The position numbers were made by a program, and so were the translations under genes. The notes beneath the pieces were generated by a model. The model was not told the DNA's origin. It saw nothing but the letters and a program-made list of their open reading frames with translations, and ran no database searches. A stretch of DNA of 11,233 nt from CAYOID01 sp964573115 (GTDB taxonomy: Bacteria; Desulfobacterota; Desulfovibrionia; Desulfovibrionales; Desulfothermaceae), in NCBI GenBank assembly GCA_964573115.1, contig CAZNIP010000093.1:1-11233 (forward strand), written 5' to 3'. Positions 5,846 to 11,233 of this stretch are shown one piece after another. The stretch's first letter is position 1; every line of letters begins with the position of its first letter.

Positions 5846-6598
5846 ATGCATCGAACGGTTTTCATCACCGGGGCCACCTCGGGCATCGGGCAATCCTGCG
5901 CCGCCAGGTTCGGGGCCAATGGCGACCGGCTTGTCCTGGCAGGCCGGCGGGAGGACAGGCTCAAGCGTCTCCAGGGGGAGCTCGGCGGATCTGATCAGGT
6001 CCACGTCTGTCAGCTGGACATCCGGGACCGCCAGGCTGTGTTCGAGGCAGTCCTGAATCTGCCGGCCGGATTCCAAGACATCGACATCCTGGTCAACAAT
6101 GCCGGTGTGGCCCAGGGGACCGAGAGCGTGGACAAAGGCAGCCTGGATGACTGGGAGGTCATGGTCGACACCAACATCAAAGGCCTGCTCGCCTGCACCA
6201 GGGCCATCCTGCCCCGGATGGTGGAGCGAGATCAAGGGCACGTGGTCAACATCGGCTCAGTGGCCGCCTCCTGGCCCTTTCCCAAGAGCCATGTCTACGG
6301 GGCGAGCAAGGCTTTCGTGCATCAGTTCAGCCGGTCTATCAGGACAGATCTCATGGGCAGCCATGTCCGGGTGACCACCATCGAGCCTGGACTGGCCAGG
6401 ACCGAGTTCGCCGAGGTCAGGTCCAGGGGGGATGTCGAGGCTGCCAGGGCCGTGTATGAGGGCAAGGAGGTCCTTGAGCCTGAGGACGTGGCTGAAGCCG
6501 TGTTCTGGGTCACCAGCCTGCCCGGGCATGTCAACGTGAACCGTCTTGAGGTCATGTCCACCTGCCAATCCTGGGTGGGCATGGGCTTTGGCTGCTGA
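5846..6598 (+). CDS. Short-chain dehydrogenase, YdfG-like
   Basis: A 250-residue classical short-chain dehydrogenase/reductase. Visible motifs are the cofactor glycine motif TGATSGIG (8-15), Arg34-Arg35 after the second strand, which suggests NADP(H), NNAG (84-87), catalytic Ser138, and YGASK with Tyr151 and Lys155. The end (VNRLEVMSTCQSW) resembles YdfG, an NADP-dependent dehydrogenase acting on serine and 3-hydroxy acids; that substrate is an inference. A good ribosome site (AAGGAGAGG) precedes the ATG. It is cytoplasmic and apparently monocistronic, followed by a large perfect hairpin. Confidence 0.9.
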   Translation: MHRTVFITGATSGIGQSCAARFGANGDRLVLAGRREDRLKRLQGELGGSDQVHVCQLDIRDRQAVFEAVLNLPAGFQDIDILVNNAGVAQGTESVDKGSLDDWEVMVDTNIKGLLACTRAILPRMVERDQGHVVNIGSVAASWPFPKSHVYGASKAFVHQFSRSIRTDLMGSHVRVTTIEPGLARTEFAEVRSRGDVEAARAVYEGKEVLEPEDVAEAVFWVTSLPGHVNVNRLEVMSTCQSWVGMGFGC

Positions 6599-6600
6599 AC

Positions 6601-6640
6601 GCGAATGCGGCCCGGACATCCGTGTCCGGGCCGCATTCGC
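6601..6640. terminator. 18-bp perfect hairpin between convergent genes
   Basis: GCGAATGCGGCCCGGACA (6601-6618) pairs perfectly with 6623-6640 around a TCCG loop. It starts two bases after the dehydrogenase stop and ends 15 bases before the ferredoxin stop. No T-run follows on either strand, so if it terminates transcription it is not a textbook intrinsic terminator; it may instead protect both mRNA 3' ends. Confidence 0.7.
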
Positions 6641-6655
6641 AGACATGGTCCACTC

Positions 6656-6850
6656 TCACTCTTCCCAGGTGATGCATTCCACCGGGCAGGAGTCGATGGC
6701 CTCCTGGATTTCGTCTTCAGGACCGCCTTCTTCCTTGATCACATAAGCTTTTTCACTGTCTTCATCAAACCCGAACACATCCGGGCAGATCTCAACGCAG
6801 CTTTCACAGCCGATGCATTCATCCTGATCGATCACGACTTTCTTGCTCAT
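6656..6850 (-). CDS. [4Fe-4S] ferredoxin, Desulfovibrio type
   Basis: A 64-residue acidic ferredoxin. The motif CIGCESCVEIC supplies Cys12, Cys15 and Cys18, and a remote Cys55 (SCP) completes a single [4Fe-4S] cluster, as in Desulfovibrio gigas ferredoxin. Two more cysteines, Cys22 and Cys59, are present; the second-cluster motif is otherwise absent. The role is low-potential cytoplasmic electron transfer. The ATG at 6850 has a very strong site (AAAGGAGGT, five bases away); an in-frame TTG two codons earlier overlaps that site and is rejected. It is monocistronic, convergent with the dehydrogenase and divergent from the DHH gene. Confidence 0.92.
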   Translation of the reverse strand: MSKKVVIDQDECIGCESCVEICPDVFGFDEDSEKAYVIKEEGGPEDEIQEAIDSCPVECITWEE

Positions 6851-6990
6851 CGCCAACCTCCTTTGTCAATTCGGCCTGCGGCCGCACTCAATCATGATGC
6901 CTGGTTGCGGAACACACTGCGGGTGTGCTGTCAGCCAGCTCTCACAAGAGCACCTCAGAGTCTCCTGCCTGATCCACCAAACACCCTTCA

Positions 6991-7017
6991 AGTATCGCTG
7001 ACATTGATGCTTGTCAA
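6991..7017 (-). promoter_or_regulatory. Candidate ferredoxin promoter
   Basis: On the minus strand a perfect TTGACA (7017-7012) is followed after 15 bp by GATACT (6996-6991, 4/6 match). The spacing is shorter than ideal. It lies about 140 bp upstream of the ferredoxin start. Confidence 0.4.
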
Positions 7018-7113
7018 AGACTTCTCCGTCTTTGAGAAAAAAAAGAATCATGGCTGGGAGTGAAGGGAAGAGGCTGGTTTTTTGAGGGGTATTCTGGTAC
7101 AGTCACTCTGGCC

Positions 7114-7159
7114 CGTTCCAGCCTGGCAGGGCCGGGACATGTCCGGCACAGCTGGAACG
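7114..7159. promoter_or_regulatory. Nested inverted repeat in the DHH gene leader
   Basis: CGTTCCAGC (7114-7122) pairs with GCTGGAACG (7151-7159). Inside it GCCGG (7131-7135) pairs with CCGGC (7143-7147) around GACATGT. The structure ends 24 bp before the DHH gene start and could be an operator or a structured 5' leader. Confidence 0.45.
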
Positions 7160-7182
7160 CAGAATTCTGAATCGGAGAGACC

Positions 7183-8313
7183 ATGGACAAGGCACACTCG
7201 GATGACAGTCAGGCCGTGCAGGCCGAAGGCACGGACAAGAGCGCTCAGCTCAGAAAAATGCTCGAAGCCCACAGGGGCGAACGCCATGTGGTCGTGCTCC
7301 AGGACTATCCTGACCCGGATGCCATCGCGGCCGGCTTTGCCCATCAGCTCATGAGCGAGTCGTTCGGCATCGAGGTCGACGTCCTCTATGACGGCAAGAT
7401 CAGCCACCAGGAGAACATCGCCCTGGTCAGGCTGCTCAAGATCGAGGCCCACCGTTTCAGCGAGGGGCATGACCTGTCGGGGTATGACGGGGCCGTCTTC
7501 GTGGACAATCAGGGGACCACGGCCCAGCGGCTCGTGAAGGCGGTCCAGGACAGCACGGTGCCCATCCTGGCGGTCATCGACCACCATGAGCAGCAGGATC
7601 ACCTCCATCCTGAATTTTTCGATCTCAGATTCGTCGGGGCCACGGTGTCCCTGTATGCCGAATACATGCGGCAGGGCCTGCTCAAGCTGGACTCCGGCAA
7701 CGAGCGCCACGTGGCTCTGGCCACGGCCATGATGCACGGGATCATCACCGACACCGGGGGCTTTGTCCAGGCCGGGCATGAGGACTTCATGGCCGCTTCT
7801 TTTCTCTCCAGGTTCAGGGATTCGGAGACCCTGGCCCAGATCATGAACCAATCCCGATCCAAGAGGGTCATGGAGCTCATCTACTATGCCCTGGGCAACA
7901 GGGTGACTGTGGAGAACATGTCTATTGCCGGCATCGGCTATCTCCGGGCCGACGACCGGGATGCCATCCCTCAGGCCGCAGATTTTCTGATCTCGGAAGA
8001 GAATGTTCACACGGCCATGGTCTACGGCATCGTGACCGGCAAGAACTGGGACGAATCCCTCATCGGCTCCATGCGGACCTCCAAGCTGACCCTGGACCCG
8101 GATGAGTTCATCAAGGACGTCTTTGGCCAGGATGTTTCCGGAAAATACTTTGGGGGGGGCAAGCTCTCGGCCGGGGGATTCCAGATTCCCATCGGCTTTC
8201 TGGCCGGAAGCGGCTCAGAAGAGTTCAGGGACCTGAAGTGGAAGACCTTTGACGAGCAGGTCAAGCAGAAGATTTTTGCCAAGCTCGGGCTGGAGGAGAA
8301 CGACCAATCCTGA
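7183..8313 (+). CDS. DHH-family phosphoesterase
   Basis: A 376-residue DHH/DHHA1 phosphoesterase. Visible are motif I YPDPDAIA (Asp44, Asp46), motif II VDNQ (Asp108), motif III DHH (133-135), motif IV ITDTGG (Asp190) and a C-terminal glycine-rich DHHA1 motif GGGKLSAGG (324-332). Relatives degrade short RNAs (NrnA) or cyclic dinucleotides (GdpP/PDE); the exact substrate here is not evident. No transmembrane or sensor domain is attached, so it is a cytoplasmic stand-alone enzyme. Position 40, normally the histidine of the HxxPD metal site, is Gln. GGAGAG lies just upstream of the start. The stop codon is inside a 48-bp palindrome. Confidence 0.88.
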   Translation: MDKAHSDDSQAVQAEGTDKSAQLRKMLEAHRGERHVVVLQDYPDPDAIAAGFAHQLMSESFGIEVDVLYDGKISHQENIALVRLLKIEAHRFSEGHDLSGYDGAVFVDNQGTTAQRLVKAVQDSTVPILAVIDHHEQQDHLHPEFFDLRFVGATVSLYAEYMRQGLLKLDSGNERHVALATAMMHGIITDTGGFVQAGHEDFMAASFLSRFRDSETLAQIMNQSRSKRVMELIYYALGNRVTVENMSIAGIGYLRADDRDAIPQAADFLISEENVHTAMVYGIVTGKNWDESLIGSMRTSKLTLDPDEFIKDVFGQDVSGKYFGGGKLSAGGFQIPIGFLAGSGSEEFRDLKWKTFDEQVKQKIFAKLGLEENDQS

Positions 8314-8354
8314 TGTTTCCCCGGCAACCCGGGTTGCCGGGGAAACATCAGGAT
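8307..8354. terminator. 48-bp perfect palindrome between convergent genes
   Basis: Two 24-base arms (8307-8330 and 8331-8354) are exact reverse complements with no spacer. The left arm contains the TGA stop of the DHH gene (8311-8313); the right arm ends seven bases before the permease stop. The arms are GC-rich (core TTTCCCCGGCAACCC). No T-run follows on either strand. It probably forms a very stable hairpin in both transcripts and may act as a bidirectional terminator or stabiliser. Confidence 0.75.
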
Positions 8355-8361
8355 ACATCAT

Positions 8362-10953
8362 TCACTCCTGGCGCTTTCCATCCTCCTCGTTCTGACCTGA
8401 ACCCTCAGCATGTGATTCTTCAGCCTCGTCCTCGCCGACCAGGGAGGGGTCGAACTCCCGAGCCGCCTTGCGAGCCTGGTCCTGCAGGGCTTTGGCCTTG
8501 TGAACCTTCTTTTCAGCCTGGGCAAGGTTGTTTTCTGCCTTGTCCACAGTGTCAGAGCGCCGCTGCAACTCCTCCTGAGGAGCCTTGTCCTGTCTGGCCT
8601 GGTTCAGGTTTGACCTGGCCTCTTCCAGCTCGGTCCCGGCCTTGTCGAGATCCTCACCGGCCCGGGACAGCTTCTGCCTGCGTTCCTCCAGATCCTGGAT
8701 CAGGGCGGCGGCCTGAGCGGGCTTGCCCTCTTCAGGTTCGGCATCGAGCTCAATGTCTTCGGCTGCCAGACAGAGCGCGGTCACCGGCAGGCGCGGCAGG
8801 AGCCAGTTCAAATCCCCGCCGAAAGGGTCCTGAATTTCGTTGTGCCGGATAGAAAAGGGCAAGAGCACGAGGGCTGCGTCTCTGGACCTGTCCACCAGCG
8901 AGGCCAGCTCAGGCTGGTCCACAACCATGGATTCGGCTTCGATACGGTAGTTGTCGAGCATGGCAGCCAGCTTGTCTTCCAGCTCTCCCGGGTCGCCTCC
9001 GAAGCTCAGGGCCAGGACCCTGATGCAGGCACCCTCCCAGGCCTTGTCCCTGGTCATGAGATAGGCCAGCATGAGCATCAGCCTGCTGGTGGCTCCGCCC
9101 CACCACCAGACATCGATGCGTTTGTCCTGGACGGGCTTGTCCTGAATGACCTTCCATTTTTCCTGCCCGGCATTGAGGAGAACGATGTTGTATGTGAGCC
9201 GGAATGCAGCCCGCAGGTTGTGGGCCGGATTGGCCCTTTCAACCGTTGTCGGACCCTGATGCTGGAACCAGTTCAGGACCACGGTGTTGGCCTGCAGGGG
9301 GCCGATTCCATAGGACTGGAGGAGGATGCCTATTCCAGGCTGGAGCTCCGGGGCGGTGACCACAAGGGGAAAGGCCCGGGATTCAAGCTCACGGATGTCT
9401 TTGGCCAGCTCCTGCAGGGCCTGGGCCCTTTCCTTGAGCATGGCCGGACCGTGACCTTCCAGGATGCGGACCACACTGGTCAGTCCGCTGCCACCTTCGA
9501 TCCATGAGCAGAACCGGAGGAGCTGCTCCCGCCGCTTTGGGTCGTTTGAGAAGGCCAGGATCTGCGGACGCCAGTGCCGGGGGTGTTCCACTTCTTCAGA
9601 AGCGGCCAGGAGATGGCTGCGGATCTGCTGCAGATGATAGGACCTTTGACTGTCGGCCCAGATGGCTGGCCCGGAGGTTCGTTTCAAGTACTGGTGGATA
9701 GCCAGGAGAATGGCCAGGGCGGTGATCCCGGCGGCAGGGTTGATGGCCAGCATGATCCCCAGGCAGCCCAGGGCCCCGATCAGGCTGGCGCTGGGATGGT
9801 AGAGCCTGAACCTGGGCCTGAAAGACGGGCTCTGGGATCTGGCCTCGAAATAGGTGGCGTAGTTGAGCAGCCCGTAGGAGATGAGGAAGAACATCGAGAC
9901 CACGGGCGCGATGAGGTTCAAGCGCCCCAGGGCGATGGTGCCCAGGGCAATGGCAGCCGAGAGGAGGACGGCCCTTCTGGGGTTGTTCATGGGGCCGGCC
10001 CCCTGGGCAAACAAACGGAGAAAGGGAAAGATGCGGTCTCCGGCCAGGGACTGCAGGATCCTGGGAGCTCCCAGAAATGAGGCCATGGCCGAAGACAGGG
10101 TGGCGGAAATGACTCCAGCCACTATCAGCGATCCAAACAGGGCTGTCTGCTGCATGGCTTCGTAGTCTGTGCGCAGGACCTGACCGGGCAGGGACCCGGC
10201 CAGGACCACGGCTGCGGCCACATAGACCACGGCGGAAAGCCCGACTGCGGCGAAGGTCCCGTTCGGCAGGCTCTTGCCTGGATCTTTCAGGTCCCCGGAC
10301 ATGGACACGCCCTGGGTGAAGCCGGTCACGGCCGGGAAGAAGACCGCGAACACGACCCAGAAAGGCTGGGTGGACTCCGGCTGGGCCAGGTTCTGGACTG
10401 CCAGGGCCGTGTCCCACTTCATGACGCCGCCAACGAACAGTGAGATCAGGGCTGCGGTCAGAACCGCCATGACCAGGTACTGGAATTTGGTGGCCAGGTC
10501 CGCCCCGAGCCAGGCCAGGATGAAGAGCCCGCCGGCAGCCACGGCGGCCAGGAGCTGCGGGCTTGACCAGGGCAGGAGGGTGGACAGGGCTTCGCCGAAG
10601 CCGATGCAGTAGAAGCCGATGGACACGGACTGGGCCAGGAAGAGGACAATGCCCAAGGCCCCCCCGAACTCCAGCCCCAGGGTCCTGGAGATGATGTAGT
10701 AGTAGCCGCCTCCTTTGACTTTGAGGTTGGTGGCCACGGCAGCCAGGGAGATGGAGGTCAGGACCGAGATGAGGTTGGCCAGGCCGATGATGGCCAGGGC
10801 TTGGACCAGGCCGGCCTGGCCGACAACAAACCCCAGGCGGAGAAAGAGGATGATGCCCAGGATGGTCAGGATGCTCGGGGTGAAGACCCCGCCGAAGGTC
10901 CCCAGCTGGCCCTGAGGGGGGTGTTGGCGGTTCTTGGCGTTTGGGGTCTTCAT
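8362..10953 (-). CDS. Cation-chloride cotransporter-like APC permease with C-terminal coiled coil
   Basis: An 863-residue membrane protein of the amino acid-polyamine-cation superfamily, closest in motifs to SLC12 cation-chloride cotransporters. About 12 transmembrane segments lie in residues 24-422. Family-like stretches are GVFTPSILTILGIILFLRLG (22-41), KGGGYYYIISRTLG (80-93), the loop after FFPAVTG with SGDLKDPGKS (219-228) and SFLGAPRILQSLA (292-304). A soluble domain of about 320 residues follows, as in SLC12 proteins, then a charged coiled coil (about 749-832) and an acidic tail. It probably moves K+ or Na+ with Cl- across the inner membrane; the ion is unknown. The ATG at 10953 has no clear ribosome site, and no alternative Met is near. 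Confidence 0.88.
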   Translation of the reverse strand: MKTPNAKNRQHPPQGQLGTFGGVFTPSILTILGIILFLRLGFVVGQAGLVQALAIIGLANLISVLTSISLAAVATNLKVKGGGYYYIISRTLGLEFGGALGIVLFLAQSVSIGFYCIGFGEALSTLLPWSSPQLLAAVAAGGLFILAWLGADLATKFQYLVMAVLTAALISLFVGGVMKWDTALAVQNLAQPESTQPFWVVFAVFFPAVTGFTQGVSMSGDLKDPGKSLPNGTFAAVGLSAVVYVAAAVVLAGSLPGQVLRTDYEAMQQTALFGSLIVAGVISATLSSAMASFLGAPRILQSLAGDRIFPFLRLFAQGAGPMNNPRRAVLLSAAIALGTIALGRLNLIAPVVSMFFLISYGLLNYATYFEARSQSPSFRPRFRLYHPSASLIGALGCLGIMLAINPAAGITALAILLAIHQYLKRTSGPAIWADSQRSYHLQQIRSHLLAASEEVEHPRHWRPQILAFSNDPKRREQLLRFCSWIEGGSGLTSVVRILEGHGPAMLKERAQALQELAKDIRELESRAFPLVVTAPELQPGIGILLQSYGIGPLQANTVVLNWFQHQGPTTVERANPAHNLRAAFRLTYNIVLLNAGQEKWKVIQDKPVQDKRIDVWWWGGATSRLMLMLAYLMTRDKAWEGACIRVLALSFGGDPGELEDKLAAMLDNYRIEAESMVVDQPELASLVDRSRDAALVLLPFSIRHNEIQDPFGGDLNWLLPRLPVTALCLAAEDIELDAEPEEGKPAQAAALIQDLEERRQKLSRAGEDLDKAGTELEEARSNLNQARQDKAPQEELQRRSDTVDKAENNLAQAEKKVHKAKALQDQARKAAREFDPSLVGEDEAEESHAEGSGQNEEDGKRQE

Positions 10954-10970
10954 GGTCAGGTTTTGGGGGT

Positions 10971-10992
10971 CAGCCCGGCCAGCGGCAGGGCT
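10971..10992. repeat. REP-like hairpin, copy 1
   Basis: AGCCC (10972-10976) pairs with GGGCT (10988-10992), followed inward by one G-A mismatch and a GCC/GGC stem with an AGC loop. The same design occurs at 11114-11142, and a partial copy (16 bases identical, reversed) lies at 123-138. Confidence 0.65.
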
Positions 10993-10997
10993 CGTAT

Positions 10998-11029
10998 GAA
11001 ACTTGATTTTGGAGTCAAGTTTCTTTTTT
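10998..11029 (+). terminator. Terminator-like hairpin facing right, no gene upstream
   Basis: GAAACTTGA (10998-11006) pairs with TCAAGTTTC (11015-11023) around an 8-base loop and is followed by six T. It has the form of an intrinsic terminator on the plus strand, but the only gene to its left, the permease, runs the other way. On the minus strand it would be a hairpin in the permease leader. Confidence 0.55.
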
Positions 11030-11128
11030 GATCAAACTGGCCGAGTTGAGTGTCATCACGCGACAAGTCGTGGCCTTTTTCCGCCCTCAACCATCTACCC
11101 ACAACCCTCGACCTGTCAGCCCAGCCAG
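11029..11128 (-). repeat. Dispersed ~100-bp repeat, right copy (inverted)
   Basis: Read on the minus strand it has the same order as the left copy at 123-223: CTGGCTGGGCTGA (11128-11116), four heptads GTCGAGG, GTTGTGG, GTAGATG, GTTGAGG (11112-11085), a GGAAAAAGG run, a short hairpin, and ACTCGGCCAGTTTGATCA (11046-11029). The ends are nearly identical to the left copy; the middle has diverged. Confidence 0.7.
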
Positions 11129-11142
11129 AGGCAGGGCTGACA
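11114..11142. repeat. REP-like hairpin, copy 2
   Basis: TGTCAGCCC (11114-11122) pairs with GGGCTGACA (11134-11142); inside are one A-A mismatch and a GCC/GGC stem with an AGA loop. It is the best-formed of the three related elements in the window. Confidence 0.65.
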
Positions 11143-11209
11143 CCTGAAAACCTGTGATTGAGTTTCATACGAGCTGGAAAAAATTCTGGTTGTTGAGGAA
11201 AGAAGACTC

Positions 11210-11233
11210 ATGCTCAGAAAAAACTGCCTGATT
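11210..11233 (+). CDS. Possible start of a gene cut by the window edge
   Basis: An ATG at 11210 follows GAGGAAAG at a plausible distance and stays open for the remaining eight codons (MLRKNCLI). The Leu-Arg-Lys start would suit a signal peptide, but eight residues cannot establish this. Confidence 0.25.

Larger units (their letters stand above)
6857..7182. other. Divergent intergenic region, ferredoxin / DHH gene
   Basis: This 326-bp stretch holds no gene I can support. It contains the ferredoxin ribosome site, a 10-bp palindrome TGCGGCCGCA (6877-6886), a candidate ferredoxin promoter (6991-7017), an A-rich tract (7037-7044) and a nested inverted repeat (7114-7159) upstream of the DHH gene. 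I see no convincing promoter for the DHH gene. Confidence 0.5.
10954..11209. other. Repeat-rich non-coding region upstream of the permease
   Basis: No gene is supported. It holds two REP-like hairpins, two terminator-like structures pointing rightward, the right copy of the ~100-bp repeat, and a 14-bp perfect inverted repeat (10990-11003 and 11161-11174) that brackets most of it. A 70-codon minus-strand frame across it is made of these repeats. Confidence 0.6.

Noticed and set aside
6877..6886. TGCGGCCGCA palindrome as an operator
   Set aside because: A 10-bp GC palindrome is likely by chance in this composition and lies close to the ferredoxin ribosome site with no partner site.
6605..7063. 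152-codon plus-strand open frame across the ferredoxin gene
   Set aside because: It lies opposite a clear ferredoxin with a perfect ribosome site and begins inside a hairpin.
8842..10417. Several long open frames in other frames of the permease gene
   Set aside because: They overlap a complete permease reading frame with clear family motifs and themselves have low-complexity Gly/Pro/Arg-rich products.
10956..11168. 70-codon minus-strand open frame upstream of the permease
   Set aside because: It consists of the REP-like hairpins and the long dispersed repeat, with no ribosome site; the similarity of its two ends comes from the repeats.

Overview
The window looks like chromosomal DNA of a GC-rich anaerobic deltaproteobacterium, most likely a sulfate reducer of the Desulfovibrionales type. 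The clues are a desulforedoxin-type protein and a Desulfovibrio-style single-cluster [4Fe-4S] ferredoxin, backed by strong GGAGG ribosome sites and a sigma-70 promoter. The genus is not determined by the sequence.

Layout, left to right. Positions 1-220 are non-coding and hold a dispersed repeat. Next, on the minus strand, is a two-gene mntA-hepT toxin-antitoxin module (223-1055) that is visibly more AT-rich than its surroundings. Divergent from it, on the plus strand, is a tight operon (1334-4923): the N-terminal half of a Rad50/SbcC-like ATPase, a 21-codon linker ORF, an Mre11/SbcD-like metallophosphoesterase, a small coiled-coil protein, and the C-terminal half of the ATPase. After it come a desulforedoxin-like gene with its own near-consensus promoter and a strong terminator, an unrecognised protein (minus), a YdfG-like short-chain dehydrogenase (plus), a ferredoxin (minus), a DHH-family phosphoesterase (plus) and a large cation-chloride-cotransporter-like permease (minus). 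The right end (10954-11233) is again repeat-rich non-coding DNA, with a possible gene start at the very edge.

How the genes fit together. The centrepiece is the split Rad50-Mre11-like operon. Walker A and Q-loop are on one polypeptide; the signature motif, Walker B and H-loop are on another; the nuclease lies between them, and a separate small protein could supply coiled-coil arm. The N-half carries six tandem 39-residue PPxLxD repeats and a CxxC motif like a zinc hook near its C-terminus. Beside a type VII toxin-antitoxin pair, this could be a DNA-processing or anti-phage system, but that role is inference. The remaining genes are redox, nucleotide-turnover or ion-transport housekeeping genes.

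Non-coding architecture is rich: inverted copies of a ~100-bp repeat at both ends of the window, small REP-like hairpins, a 48-bp perfect palindrome between two convergent genes, and an 18-bp perfect hairpin between another convergent pair.
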